Origin: Roseibium sp. Sym1
GTDB lineage: Bacteria; Pseudomonadota; Alphaproteobacteria; Rhizobiales; Stappiaceae
Assembly: GCF_027359675.1 (NCBI RefSeq)
Contig: NZ_CP114786.1
Location: 2,950,501-3,014,500, forward strand
Length of the DNA: 64,000 nucleotides
Reading direction: 5' to 3'
The notes under the pieces: model-generated
Told to the model about the DNA's origin: nothing
The model's input: only the letters and a program-made list of their open reading frames with translations
Database searches by the model: none
Program-made: the position numbers and the translations under genes
Shown here: one piece after another, positions 34,823-43,990 of the stretch
Layout of the letters: each line of letters opens with the position of its first letter
Numbering within the stretch: position 1 is the first letter of the stretch

Positions 34823-35653
34823 ATGACCTTGAAGTTTATCGAAAAGATCAGGAAGCGCCGGGTGAAGCGGTGCAGGAAGGCCTTGCTCAGGTCAACCGGC
34901 AACAACTATGCGGACCTGTTCAACAGGAAGGCCGGCATGCTCGGTGTCGCGGCGAGAGCGTCCTGGGACGGGCACAGATACGCGGTGACCGACAATGACA
35001 TGCCCGGGTTGACCTATGTGTTCCGCCACGAAAAACAGGGACACCTGGCCTATTCGGAAGGATTTGTGGCGCGGGCGGAGAATCTCGGGCAGGCCTATTT
35101 TCTGGACAGCATCGATTTCAAGGACGGCGACACGGTCTTCGATTGCGGCGCCAATCTCGGTGACCTGATGCTGTGGTTCAGACACAAGGGCCTTGCCGTC
35201 AACTATGTCGGTTTCGAACCGAGCCCGGTCGAATACGACTGCACGCGGCAGAATGTTGCTCCGCATACCGTGCACAATGTCGGACTGTGGAATGCGGATG
35301 ACGAGCTGACTTTCTATGTCAGCTCTCAGGGGGCGGATTCCAGCCTGATCGAACCGGCGGAATATGATGAGAAGATCACCGTCCAGACCAAGCGGATCGA
35401 GAGTTTCGTTAGAGGCAACGTGAAACTGCTCAAGCTCGAGGCGGAGGGCGCCGAACCGGAAATCCTCGAAGGGGCAGGCGACGCGCTCAAGGACATCGAG
35501 TACATCTCGGCCGACCTTGGCTTCGAGCGCGGAAAGGCGGCGGCAAGCACGCTCGTGCCGGTGACCAACTTTCTCCTGTCGCGGAACTTCGAACTGATGA
35601 ATGTCAGCCACAGGCGGATCTGTGCGCTGTTCCGCAACAAGGCCTTCGGCTGA
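34823..35653 (+). CDS. FkbM-family SAM-dependent methyltransferase
   Basis: This 276-aa protein has the FkbM core: SAM motif DTVFDCGANLGDLML (about 106-120), the acidic FEPSP, and LKLEAEGAEPEILEGA (about 207-222). Family members O-methylate sugars and natural products. Like its upstream neighbour it carries a strongly basic segment, here at the N-terminus (FIEKIRKRRVKRCRKALLR, 5-23). It lies 20 bases after the amidotransferase gene, so the two are probably co-transcribed. Acceptor unknown. Confidence 0.83.
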   Translation: MTLKFIEKIRKRRVKRCRKALLRSTGNNYADLFNRKAGMLGVAARASWDGHRYAVTDNDMPGLTYVFRHEKQGHLAYSEGFVARAENLGQAYFLDSIDFKDGDTVFDCGANLGDLMLWFRHKGLAVNYVGFEPSPVEYDCTRQNVAPHTVHNVGLWNADDELTFYVSSQGADSSLIEPAEYDEKITVQTKRIESFVRGNVKLLKLEAEGAEPEILEGAGDALKDIEYISADLGFERGKAAASTLVPVTNFLLSRNFELMNVSHRRICALFRNKAFG

Positions 35654-35680
35654 GACCGGTCCCGGTCAGGTCCGTTCGGC

Positions 35681-36826
35681 TCAGGTCCGGACGGCGCTTT
35701 CCAGAACCGCTTCCACCCGCTTGATCAGGCGGCGGTTGTCGAGATTGGCAACCGCAAAGTCCCGCGCGGCGGCGGCGACTTCAGGGGCATTGATCTCGCC
35801 GGAGAGCGCCGAGCGGATCAGGGCGCGGTAACCGTCCAGGTCCATTTCATCGACCAGAAATCCGGTCTTGCCTTCCTCGATCAGGTCGGGAATGCCTGCA
35901 TGGCGTGTGGCGATCACGGTACAGCCGCAGGCCAATGCTTCCTGGATTGAGGTCGGCGCACCTTCCGCGTCGCCGCCGGGGCTGGTCACCGAATGCTGCA
36001 GGAAGAATTCCGCCTCGCGCAGATATTTCAGCACGTTTTCATGCGGCTGCTCGGTGTGCAGCGTAACCTGGTTCTCCATGCCTTCCCGGCGAACGATCTC
36101 CCGGCAGGCCTCCAGCATCGGGCCCCCACCCAGAACATTGAGCGTTGCGTCCGGAAAGCCTTTCGCTTCCTTGCAGAAAGCCTCGACCGTCAGATCCGGC
36201 CGTTTCTTTTCGATAAGGCGCCCGACTGCAATGAAGGACAATTTTTTCTTGGTGGAGGGGGTGAACCTGTCTGTGTTCACGCCGCTTGGAAAGACATGGC
36301 TGTTGGGATGCTCCAGACCGTAATGGGCCAGATTGCGGCGCAGGTAGTCGGAGACGAAAAAGACGCCGGTCATCTTCCTGAACGCTCTGTGGGTGAGGTT
36401 CCGCTGGCGCTTGGACCGGACACGCATCGTAGCGTCATAACCTCTGTAATAGGTGAAGATCGGCAGGCCGCGGTCGCCGATGGCCTCCGCGACATCCACG
36501 CCGATGCAGCCGAACTCACAGAGAATCACATCGGGTTTTTCGCGGTCGAGAAAGTCCAGGATCGCTTTTCGTTCACTTCCGAAAATGCTGTAGGCCGGCA
36601 GCTTGCGGAGTTTGTTGGACACCTTGATGACCGGACCCACCACAGCGTCGTAGAGGCCGCGCCGGATCTCGTCGCGAACCAGGCGCGGCCGTTCGACGGA
36701 TTTGAATTCCCTTTCATCAATCACGCAGGCACAGGAATTGCCGTCGAACATGTTGTCGATATGGAAATTCACCATCGTGTGGTGCCGGTGCATGTACGAA
36801 TAGGTGAAGATGCAGACTTTGGTCAC
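35681..36826 (-). CDS. GT4-family glycosyltransferase
   Basis: This 381-aa GT-B glycosyltransferase has the C-terminal nucleotide-sugar region: AVGRLIEKKRPDLTVEAF (about 212-229), LGGGP and the EX7E-type SIQEALACGCTVIATRHAGI (about 298-317). The N-terminal acceptor domain is less conserved. It has no signal peptide. It converges on the FkbM gene, with 27 bases between stops, forming a compact glycan-modification group without polymerase or flippase genes nearby. Confidence 0.85.
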   Translation of the reverse strand: MTKVCIFTYSYMHRHHTMVNFHIDNMFDGNSCACVIDEREFKSVERPRLVRDEIRRGLYDAVVGPVIKVSNKLRKLPAYSIFGSERKAILDFLDREKPDVILCEFGCIGVDVAEAIGDRGLPIFTYYRGYDATMRVRSKRQRNLTHRAFRKMTGVFFVSDYLRRNLAHYGLEHPNSHVFPSGVNTDRFTPSTKKKLSFIAVGRLIEKKRPDLTVEAFCKEAKGFPDATLNVLGGGPMLEACREIVRREGMENQVTLHTEQPHENVLKYLREAEFFLQHSVTSPGGDAEGAPTSIQEALACGCTVIATRHAGIPDLIEEGKTGFLVDEMDLDGYRALIRSALSGEINAPEVAAAARDFAVANLDNRRLIKRVEAVLESAVRT

Positions 36827-36976
36827 GAGCGGGCCGATCGAAGCAGAGTATCAGTGGCCGGAACGCGGCATAGCGTCCGGTCCGCGGCCAAGCCGGACCA
36901 GTATCAGGCGTGTCGTGGCTTGTCAGCCCCCATGTGCGCAAGATGCGGAGACGGGGTTGCGGCACGCAACCCGTTT

Positions 36977-37003
36977 TCCCGCGGCCGGAAACGCCGGCCG
37001 CGG
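36977..37003. other. GC-rich hairpin downstream of soxF
   Basis: CCCGCGGCCGG (36977-36987) and CCGGCCGCGGG (36993-37003) form a perfect 11-bp stem with a 5-base loop, 14 bases beyond the soxF stop. On the minus strand no U-run follows, so intrinsic termination is not assured. It marks the end of the sox transcript. Confidence 0.5.
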
Positions 37004-37017
37004 GCGGCGCGTTCGGA

Positions 37018-38295
37018 TCACGCGCCGAAGATGTCGGCGGTGATGCCCTTGTACCAGCCGACGGATTCCTCGTAGGTCGCCTGTCGCAGGGCGGCATCCT
37101 CTCCGGTCTGGGATATGAATTTCGACGTGGACGCGATCTTTTCATCCGTCGGGGCATATTGGGCACCGACCTTCACGCCGTCATTGGTTTCGATCAGGCT
37201 CCAGCAGGTGTTGGAATATTTCGCCGGGAACACCTTGGACCCGACCAGGTCGCCCCGGACCGCCATGGCGGCAACTTTCGCCTGGCTGTTGGCCGAGAAT
37301 CCGGACTTGGGCATGTCGCCGGCAATCGAGGCGTCACCGATGACAAAGATGTTCTCGTCCGCCGCGGACCGCATCGATTTCGGGTCGATCGGGCAAAAGC
37401 CGGTGTCATTGGTGAGACCGGTCCTGGCGGCGATCATGCCCGCCTTCTGGGCCGGGATGACATTGACCAGGTCGCCCCTGAAGGTGTCGAAATCCGTTTC
37501 GACTTCTCCGCTGTCCGCACTGACGCTGAGGATGCCGCCATGCACATCCGGTCCGTACCATTCGATCATGCCCGGATAGTGCTTCTCCCAGCCTTCGGTG
37601 AAGAGTGCCTGCTTGGAAAAATTGGGCTTCGGATCGATGATGATGATCTTGGCATCGGTGAAGCCCTTTTCCTTCAGGACATGGGCCATCATCGACGCCC
37701 GCTCATAGGGTCCGGGCGGGCAGCGGTACGGGTTCGGGGGCGTGACCATGACGATCTGCTGGCCGTTTTCGATGGCGTCCAGCTTTGCCTTCAGGAGCTG
37801 CGTCTGTGGCCCGGCCTTCCAGGCGTGCGGCATGATTTCCGCTGCTTCCTCCGAATAGCCTTCGACACTGTCATAGATGAGATCGATGCCGGGCGCGACG
37901 ATCAGCCGGTCATAGGGCACCTTTGAGCCGTCTGCCATGACGACTTCCCTGGCGTCCCGGTCGACGGCGTCGGCCATGCCGTTGACGATGCTGATGCCGT
38001 AGTTGGAGGCCAGTGTGTCGTAGCCGTGGGTGATGGAATTGAAATCCCGGTAGCCGCCGAGATAAAGGTTGGAGAAGAAGCAGGTCGTGTATTTCGGATT
38101 GGCCTCGATCAGCGTGACGTCGAGATCCTCGCCGGCGTCCTTGGCCATGTAGCGGGCGGCGGTTGCCCCGCCGGCGCCACCGCCGATGACGACGGCACGG
38201 GGCTTTCCCTGTGCCCGGGCGTAGTAGGGCATCGCCAGGGTCGAGGCTCCTGCTCCGGCGAGCAGGCCGAAGGTGCGGCGTGTCAGATTTGGCAT
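37018..38295 (-). CDS. soxF: flavocytochrome c sulfide dehydrogenase flavoprotein subunit, SoxF-like
   Basis: This 425-aa periplasmic FAD protein oxidises sulfide. A twin-arginine signal (TRRTFGLLAGAGAS, about 5-18) is followed by the FAD dinucleotide motif VVIGGGAGGATAARY and the FCSD C-terminal domain ending in the KGITADIFG region. Cys residues in TTCFF and CPIDP are candidates for the redox-active pair. ATG 38295 is set by GGAGGAAGGA just upstream. It lies 47 bases after the diheme cytochrome gene, its expected partner (SoxE), as in Paracoccus soxEF. Confidence 0.87.
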   Translation of the reverse strand: MPNLTRRTFGLLAGAGASTLAMPYYARAQGKPRAVVIGGGAGGATAARYMAKDAGEDLDVTLIEANPKYTTCFFSNLYLGGYRDFNSITHGYDTLASNYGISIVNGMADAVDRDAREVVMADGSKVPYDRLIVAPGIDLIYDSVEGYSEEAAEIMPHAWKAGPQTQLLKAKLDAIENGQQIVMVTPPNPYRCPPGPYERASMMAHVLKEKGFTDAKIIIIDPKPNFSKQALFTEGWEKHYPGMIEWYGPDVHGGILSVSADSGEVETDFDTFRGDLVNVIPAQKAGMIAARTGLTNDTGFCPIDPKSMRSAADENIFVIGDASIAGDMPKSGFSANSQAKVAAMAVRGDLVGSKVFPAKYSNTCWSLIETNDGVKVGAQYAPTDEKIASTSKFISQTGEDAALRQATYEESVGWYKGITADIFGA

Positions 38296-38342
38296 TTCCT
38301 TCCTCCCTATGGGCAGCGGGCGGCCCGGTTTTCCAAATGTTT

Positions 38343-39101
38343 CTACTGCGGGTCGAGCGAGCCGAAGTAAGCCGCCAGTGCTGCTATTTCCTCGTTGCCG
38401 AGATTGACCGTCATGTTCTGCATGACCTGATGGCTGCGGACGTTGGTCTTGTATTCGAAGAGCGCCCGGATGAAGGGTTCCCTCGGCCATCCGATGATCG
38501 AGGGAATGCCGTCGGCGCGGCCCGAAACCTGATGGCAGGTCACGCATTCGCTGGCCAGGTATTCGCCGTATTCCGGGTCACCCGTAATATGCATGGCGGC
38601 AGAGCCGATCTCCGGACGTTCCGCGCCGGCGGTCGTCGGATCGGCGGCCGGGGCTTCGCGTGACAACGCCTTCAGATAGGCGATCACGTTTCCCCGGTCC
38701 CGATCGTCCTTCATGCCGAGATAGGACATGCGCGTGCCGGGGACATAGGCACGCGGTTTTTCAAGGTACTGATCGAGCGTGAATTCGTTCCAGGCGAGGC
38801 CTTGCCGGCCAAGCGTCTTCATGGCGCTGGAATACTTGAAGCCTTCGATGGTTCCGGCCTGGCGCCCGAACAGACCGTCCAGATGCGGACCGACACCGTT
38901 GCGGGCTCCGGCGCCGACCTGGTGACAGGACTTGCAGGCCCGGAAAACCTGTTCACCCTTCACCGGGTCGCCCTGCTGGGCAAGGGCCGGTGCCGTGAGG
39001 GCCAGTCCTGAAAATATAACCATCAGAAGGAACGGAAGCGCCCGAATAATCGGTCCTGGCCGGTGCGCGTGAAAAGTCCTGCTTGCCAACGTCCGTCCCA
39101 T
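38343..39101 (-). CDS. soxE: diheme cytochrome c, SoxE-like
   Basis: This 252-aa periplasmic cytochrome has two heme-binding sites, CKSCH (56-60) and CVTCH (186-190), each with a Met-containing class I domain. The N-terminal anchor/signal covers about residues 18-42. ATG 39101 follows GGGAGGA; an in-frame ATG at 39131 has no such site. It would accept electrons from SoxF. Its first domain closely resembles the first domain of SoxD (shared GLFGR/EVFGR and GFKYSSAM/GYKYSKAM positions). Confidence 0.84.
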   Translation of the reverse strand: MGRTLASRTFHAHRPGPIIRALPFLLMVIFSGLALTAPALAQQGDPVKGEQVFRACKSCHQVGAGARNGVGPHLDGLFGRQAGTIEGFKYSSAMKTLGRQGLAWNEFTLDQYLEKPRAYVPGTRMSYLGMKDDRDRGNVIAYLKALSREAPAADPTTAGAERPEIGSAAMHITGDPEYGEYLASECVTCHQVSGRADGIPSIIGWPREPFIRALFEYKTNVRSHQVMQNMTVNLGNEEIAALAAYFGSLDPQ

Positions 39102-39175
39102 TCCGGGTCCTCCCAAACCCGTTTCCGTCACTCCCGCGCGGGTGAGTTTCCTGCGCGGGAGGTCTTCTTGAGCGC

Positions 39176-39622
39176 TCAGGGCCTCAAGATGGTGTAGCCG
39201 TTTCCATCGAGTTCCATCAGGGCAACGGCACCCGCCGGGACGATCTCGACACCTTCCAGCAACACAATGTCCTTGCCGGCTTTTTTCGTCATGGCCTGAA
39301 GGGTGTTGTTACAGGCCTCGAACGTAACATTCGGCATGCTCTGCGCAAAGGATTTCATCCGGTCCGATACCGGAGAGGTGTCGGAGCGGAACATGTGCAG
39401 ACCCTGGTTGAAGGCGACGACCTTGATGTCGACCTCTTCGCCCATGTCCGTGTAGTGACGCGCGACATTGGCGGCCACGTTGAGCACCGTGTTCATTTTC
39501 TGCGGGTCGTTGTCGGTGATCTGAAGTGCAAGTTTGTGGACGCCTTCGTCGGCGAAAGCCGATCCGGCGAGTGTCAGCACCACGGACAGTGCCATTGCCA
39601 GTCTTGAAACCAGTCTCATCAT
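39176..39622 (-). CDS. exported DsrE-family protein
   Basis: This 148-aa protein has a Sec signal peptide (about 1-24, ending AFADE) and a DsrE/DsrF-like alpha/beta domain with a single late Cys104 in FEACNNTLQAM. Cytoplasmic DsrE proteins carry sulfane sulfur on an equivalent Cys. Export would put this one among the Sox proteins, between soxD and soxE. A periplasmic sulfur-carrier or sulfur-trafficking role is plausible but not shown. Two adjacent ATG codons (39622, 39619) follow GGGAGGG; either may be the start. Confidence 0.8.
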   Translation of the reverse strand: MMRLVSRLAMALSVVLTLAGSAFADEGVHKLALQITDNDPQKMNTVLNVAANVARHYTDMGEEVDIKVVAFNQGLHMFRSDTSPVSDRMKSFAQSMPNVTFEACNNTLQAMTKKAGKDIVLLEGVEIVPAGAVALMELDGNGYTILRP

Positions 39623-39706
39623 TCCCTCCCTGTTCGTCTCCGCCGCACGGAGACAGTGTCATGCGGCCGGCGCTGTTCTTTTTGCTTTGCCGGCCGCAAA
39701 ACCGTG

Positions 39707-40810
39707 TCAGTCGACGCCTCCGACGCCGGCTGCCTCGTCGTCATCGACCGAGCCGGGCGTCACGTCGAGAATGCGGGCGCGCATGGTGATTTCCACGGCG
39801 TCTGCCTTGCAATCGCTCATGCAGGGGTCACCCTTCTGCGCGTAATGTTCCTCTTCCGCGCGGTCGTCTGCAATGAAGTTTTCCTCGTTGGGCAGCCGGA
39901 TCTCGGTGAAGTTCTCGTTGGAGAGTTCGAAATCCTCGTCGGTGACCACGTCATTGAGGTAGAGCAGGTAGGCCGTCAGCGCGTAGACCTCGTCATCGGA
40001 CAGGGAACGCGCGTTGCCGTAGGGCATTGCCCGGCGGACATAGTCGTAGACGGTCGACAGATACGGCCAGTAGGAACCGATGGTCTTTTCGGGACGGTCT
40101 TCCCGCAAAGTGTCGTGGCCACCGGCCAGGACGGGCCAACGGCCGACGCCTTCACCGAAATCACCGTGGCAGACCGCGCAGTTTTCGGAGTAGATCGGCT
40201 CACCGTCGGCGACCGTTCCGGATCCCACAGGCAGACCTGTTCCGTCCGGACGGATGTCGATGTCCCAGGCAGTGACCTCTTCGGCCGTGGCCTCGCGCCC
40301 GAGACCGAAGACGCCGCCGTCACGGGTCGATGACACAGGGGCTGCCGCCGGCGCGGCCACAGCCGTTTCGGTTTCTTCCGGTGCGGACGGTTCGGCCGAG
40401 CTCTGGTCCTGTTGCGCAGGGGCCGCGCTTGAGAAAGTCGCCAGATAGGCGATCACGTTGTCCAGGTCTTCCTGCTTCCGGAGACCGGCAAAGGCCATGC
40501 GCGTGCCCTTGACCATGTCACGCGGTTTCGCCAGGTACGTGGCCATGGTGGCTTCGTCCCAGACGAGACCCTCTTCGCCTGCGGCAGTCATCGCCTTGGA
40601 GTACTTGTATCCGTCGATCGAGCCGGCAGTCCGGCCGAAAACCTCGTTCAGCTGCGGGCCGACCTTGTTCTTTGCGCCGTCACCGACCGCATGGCAGGCG
40701 GCGCATTTCTTGAAGACCCTTTCGCCCTTTGCGGCATCGCCGGCGCTGGCCAGGCCCGGCAGGGCGGCAAGGACGGTTCCCAGCCACAGTGCTTTAAGAA
40801 ACTTCGACAT
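39707..40810 (-). CDS. soxD: SoxD, diheme cytochrome c of sulfur dehydrogenase
   Basis: This 367-aa subunit takes electrons from SoxC. It has a signal peptide (1-23), a first class I heme domain with CAACH (36-40), an Ala/Pro/Glu-rich linker (about 128-165) and the SoxD domain with CAVCH (211-215). The acidic C-terminus contains CMSDC. Family length is about 380. The ATG at 40810 overlaps the soxC end by 17 bases, which decides the start. Confidence 0.9.
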   Translation of the reverse strand: MSKFLKALWLGTVLAALPGLASAGDAAKGERVFKKCAACHAVGDGAKNKVGPQLNEVFGRTAGSIDGYKYSKAMTAAGEEGLVWDEATMATYLAKPRDMVKGTRMAFAGLRKQEDLDNVIAYLATFSSAAPAQQDQSSAEPSAPEETETAVAAPAAAPVSSTRDGGVFGLGREATAEEVTAWDIDIRPDGTGLPVGSGTVADGEPIYSENCAVCHGDFGEGVGRWPVLAGGHDTLREDRPEKTIGSYWPYLSTVYDYVRRAMPYGNARSLSDDEVYALTAYLLYLNDVVTDEDFELSNENFTEIRLPNEENFIADDRAEEEHYAQKGDPCMSDCKADAVEITMRARILDVTPGSVDDDEAAGVGGVD

Positions 40811-42068
40811 TTTCCACCGTCCCGTCTGCTTTGACATACCAGGTCTGGATGCCGTTGTTGTGATAGATCGAGTTCTCGCCGCGGGCGGCACGCAACTCGT
40901 TCTTGGTCGGCTGGTAGAAGCCGTTCTCATCCATTGCGCGGGACTGGATCAGAAGATCGGAGCCGTCCCAGTCGATGTCGAGATAGAACCGGTGCAGCGC
41001 CTTGGGCAGGCTCGGGCCGTCGATCCGGGCGGTCTTCCAGTTGCGGCCGCCATCGATCGAGACATCCACGCGGGTGATGCGGCCGTTTCCGGACCAGGCA
41101 ACACCGGAGATCACCAGCGGTCCCTTGCCGTGGGTGATCGGCGCCTGGGGGCTTGGACTGGTGACGACGGACTTGGCATCCATCACCCAGGTGAAACGGC
41201 GTGCTTTCCCGGTTTCCAGGAGGTCGGTGTATTTGGAGGTTTCCTCGCGCTGGTGCCAGGGTTGGTCACCGACCTCGAGGCGGCGCAGCCACTTGACCCA
41301 CATGTTGCCTTCCCAGCCGGGAACGACCAGGCGCAGCGGATACCCCTGTTCCGGCCGGAGTGCCTCGCCGTTCATCTTGAAGGCGACCAGGCAGTCGTCG
41401 AGGGCCTTTTCCATCGGAATGGAGCGCGTCATGGCCGAGGCATCCGCGCCTTCCGGCATCACCCACTTGGCATTGGTCTTGATGCCGGCCTCTTCGAGGA
41501 TCAGCTTCAGCGGCACGCCGGTATACATCACGCAGTGGACCATGCCGTGGGTGAACTGGCAGCCATTGAGCTGCGAGCCGCGCCATTCCATGCCGGAATT
41601 GGCGGCGCATTCCAGGAAATAGACCCGGTTTTCCCGCGGGAACCGTTTCAGGTCCTCCATGGTGAAGACCAGCGGCGTGTCGACGAGGCCGTTGATCATC
41701 AGCCGGTGGTCGGCGGGATTGATCTCGGCAATGCCGCCATGGTGGCGCTCGAAGCACAACCCGTTCGGCGTGAGGATGCCGTCGAGTTCATGCAGCGGCG
41801 TGAAGTTGACCGAGCTTTCGGTCGAGGCGGTCAGCCATTCCACATCGCGGCGCACGACGTTGCTCTCGAATTCGGAAGGCGTGCCGTAGGGCCGGGCCTG
41901 GACGCCGTCGCCGAGATAGCGGTTCCAGTCCTGGACCTCGGTGATCAGGGGGTCGCCGGCGGCCTTTGCGGCACCGGCGGAACCGGCAACGGCGCCGGCC
42001 GCCAGACCCGCCTTGAGGAGGGAGCGGCGGGAGAGATTTTGCGGGGGGGAACCCTTGGTATCACTCAT
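40794..42068 (-). CDS. soxC: SoxC, molybdopterin sulfur dehydrogenase subunit
   Basis: This 424-aa periplasmic sulfite-oxidase-family protein has a Tat signal (SRRSLLKAGLAAGAVAG, about 9-25). The Moco ligand Cys is in YFLECAANSGMEW, followed by the dimerisation domain. With SoxD it oxidises SoxY-bound sulfane sulfur by six electrons, so its presence predicts complete thiosulfate oxidation without sulfur deposits. It follows soxB by 34 bases. Confidence 0.93.
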   Translation of the reverse strand: MSDTKGSPPQNLSRRSLLKAGLAAGAVAGSAGAAKAAGDPLITEVQDWNRYLGDGVQARPYGTPSEFESNVVRRDVEWLTASTESSVNFTPLHELDGILTPNGLCFERHHGGIAEINPADHRLMINGLVDTPLVFTMEDLKRFPRENRVYFLECAANSGMEWRGSQLNGCQFTHGMVHCVMYTGVPLKLILEEAGIKTNAKWVMPEGADASAMTRSIPMEKALDDCLVAFKMNGEALRPEQGYPLRLVVPGWEGNMWVKWLRRLEVGDQPWHQREETSKYTDLLETGKARRFTWVMDAKSVVTSPSPQAPITHGKGPLVISGVAWSGNGRITRVDVSIDGGRNWKTARIDGPSLPKALHRFYLDIDWDGSDLLIQSRAMDENGFYQPTKNELRAARGENSIYHNNGIQTWYVKADGTVENVEVS

Positions 42069-42102
42069 GGGGGTGTCCTTAGGATTTCACTTGGGTGTCT
42101 GG

Positions 42103-43797
42103 TCAGCCGGCCAGCTTGACGGACTGGTTGTCCGGCAGCTTCACGACTGGATTCTTGAGGATGTAGTTTTCCACGACCTCGTCGACGGGCGGACCTTCCG
42201 TTGCTTCGTTGACCGAGGCCCAGCCGGTGACAACATACTCCCTGGCCGGATCGATGGCCTCGCCGGTGGCGAGCAGGGTCATGCCCGAAATGCGCTCGCC
42301 GATGTCCTTGCCCGGGTCGATCGTGTAGCCCATGCCGCCGACGCGAACCATGTCGCCGCCCTGCTGGTAATAGGGGTCCTTGTTGAAGAGGTTGTCGCCG
42401 ACGTCTTCCAGGATGTCCTTGAGCATTTGGCCGGTCATGTTCGAGCGGTAGGCCGCCGGATAGGTCATGGCGCAGGCGTTGTGCAGGTCCTCGAAGGTGA
42501 TGTCCTGTCCGGGCAGCAACGAGGTCCCCCAGCGGAAGCCGGGCGACAGCGCGATCTGGGCATCCCGCTCTTCCAGGAGGGCCTGGCAGATCAGGTCGTC
42601 GAAGGTGCCGTTGAAATTGCCGCGGCGGTAGAGGAGGCTCTCCGTCTTGCCGAGCACGCGGGCGAGATCGGCTTCGTAGGGCGCGCGCACCTCGTCGATG
42701 AGCGCGGCCATGTCGGCATCCGGCGTGATCACGTCGGAGAAGATCGGGATCAGGCGGTAGGCATAGCCGGCGACCTTGCCGTCCCGGATATCCAGATCCA
42801 CCCGGGAGACGAACTTGCCGTTGGACCCCGACGCGATCACCAGCGTGTCGTTGACGATGACGGGTTCGGGCAGGGCGTCGTGGGTGTGGCCGGTCAGGAC
42901 GACGTCGATGCCGTCGACACGCGAGGCCAGCTTGCGGTCGACGTCGAAGCCGTTGTGGGACAGGAGCACGACCACCTCGGCGCCTTCTCCGCGGGCTTCC
43001 TCGACATGCTTGGCGATGTCCTCCTCGCGGATCCCGAAGGACCAGCCGGGGATCATCCAGCGCGGGTTGGCGATCGGGGTGTAGGGGAAGGCCTGGCCGA
43101 TCACGGCGACCTTGGCGCCGCCGCGCTCGAACATCTTCCAGGCCTCGAAGGCCGGCTCGTCCCATTCATTGTCGTAGATGTTGGAGCCAAGGAAGGAAAA
43201 CGGCAGGCTGTCGATCACTTCCTGAACGCGGTCGGTGCCGTAGGTGAATTCCCAGTGGCCGGTCATGGCGTCCGGCTCGAGGGAGTTCATGACCGTGATC
43301 ATGTCCTGGCCGAGGGTCTTGTTTGAGGTGTAGCTGCCCTGCCAGGTGTCGCCGCCGTCAAGCAGCAGGACGTTGTCGGCACCGCGCTCGGCGCGGATGC
43401 GCTTGATTACGGTGGCGACCCGGTCCATGCCGCCCATCTTGCCGTAGGTCCCGGCAAGCGCGACGAAGTCCTCGGAGGTCAGCGCATAGGCGTCGGGCGA
43501 GCCCGGCTGGATGTCATAGAGTTTCAGGAAGTCCGCGCCGGTCACATGGGGCGGCTTGCCCTTGACGTCGCCGATGCCGAGATTGATCGAGGGCTCGCGG
43601 AAATAGAGCGGTTTCAGCTGGGCGTGAATGTCGGTGATATGGACCAGCGTGAGCTGTCCCGTCGGTTCGATGGCCAGCAGCTGATCCTCGGTGAGGGTCT
43701 GCTGCGCCATCAGCCGCGACCAGGATCCGGCCATTCCGGAGCCGAGCAGGGCGCTCGTCGCCGTTGCCGCCATCAGGAACTCACGTCTTGAGAACAT
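42103..43797 (-). CDS. soxB: SoxB, thiosulfohydrolase
   Basis: This 564-aa periplasmic dimanganese hydrolase releases sulfate from SoxY-bound thiosulfonate. It has a Tat signal (SRREFLMAATATSALLGSG), the metallophosphatase motifs HITDIHAQL, GGDTWQGS, GHWEFTYG, LSHNGFD and TGHTHD, and the 5'-nucleotidase-type C-terminal domain. Length is typical of SoxB (about 565). It is separated from soxA by a 193-base gap, the largest inside the sox operon. Confidence 0.95.
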   Translation of the reverse strand: MFSRREFLMAATATSALLGSGMAGSWSRLMAQQTLTEDQLLAIEPTGQLTLVHITDIHAQLKPLYFREPSINLGIGDVKGKPPHVTGADFLKLYDIQPGSPDAYALTSEDFVALAGTYGKMGGMDRVATVIKRIRAERGADNVLLLDGGDTWQGSYTSNKTLGQDMITVMNSLEPDAMTGHWEFTYGTDRVQEVIDSLPFSFLGSNIYDNEWDEPAFEAWKMFERGGAKVAVIGQAFPYTPIANPRWMIPGWSFGIREEDIAKHVEEARGEGAEVVVLLSHNGFDVDRKLASRVDGIDVVLTGHTHDALPEPVIVNDTLVIASGSNGKFVSRVDLDIRDGKVAGYAYRLIPIFSDVITPDADMAALIDEVRAPYEADLARVLGKTESLLYRRGNFNGTFDDLICQALLEERDAQIALSPGFRWGTSLLPGQDITFEDLHNACAMTYPAAYRSNMTGQMLKDILEDVGDNLFNKDPYYQQGGDMVRVGGMGYTIDPGKDIGERISGMTLLATGEAIDPAREYVVTGWASVNEATEGPPVDEVVENYILKNPVVKLPDNQSVKLAG

Positions 43798-43947
43798 TCC
43801 AACTCACTCCAGTTAGAGGGGCCACGCGCACACAATGGTGTCCGACCCTGAGGCACAGTATCCCCGCTGACGCACGATCACCCGTGCGCCTCCGTTATTT
43901 CCGAAGGCGGGTTTGAGAATTCATCTGCCGCCGGGGCGGCGAAAGAT

Positions 43948-43974
43948 CCGGCGCAGCGGCTGCCGCCGCGCCGG
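43948..43974 (-). other. GC-rich stem-loop between soxA and soxB
   Basis: CCGGCGC (43948-43954) pairs with GCGCCGG (43968-43974), with further imperfect GC pairing inside. It follows the soxA stop on the minus strand by 17 bases. It may attenuate or stabilise transcripts and set the soxXYZA to soxBCD ratio. Confidence 0.45.
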
Positions 43975-43990
43975 AGAAGTCGCGGTCAGC

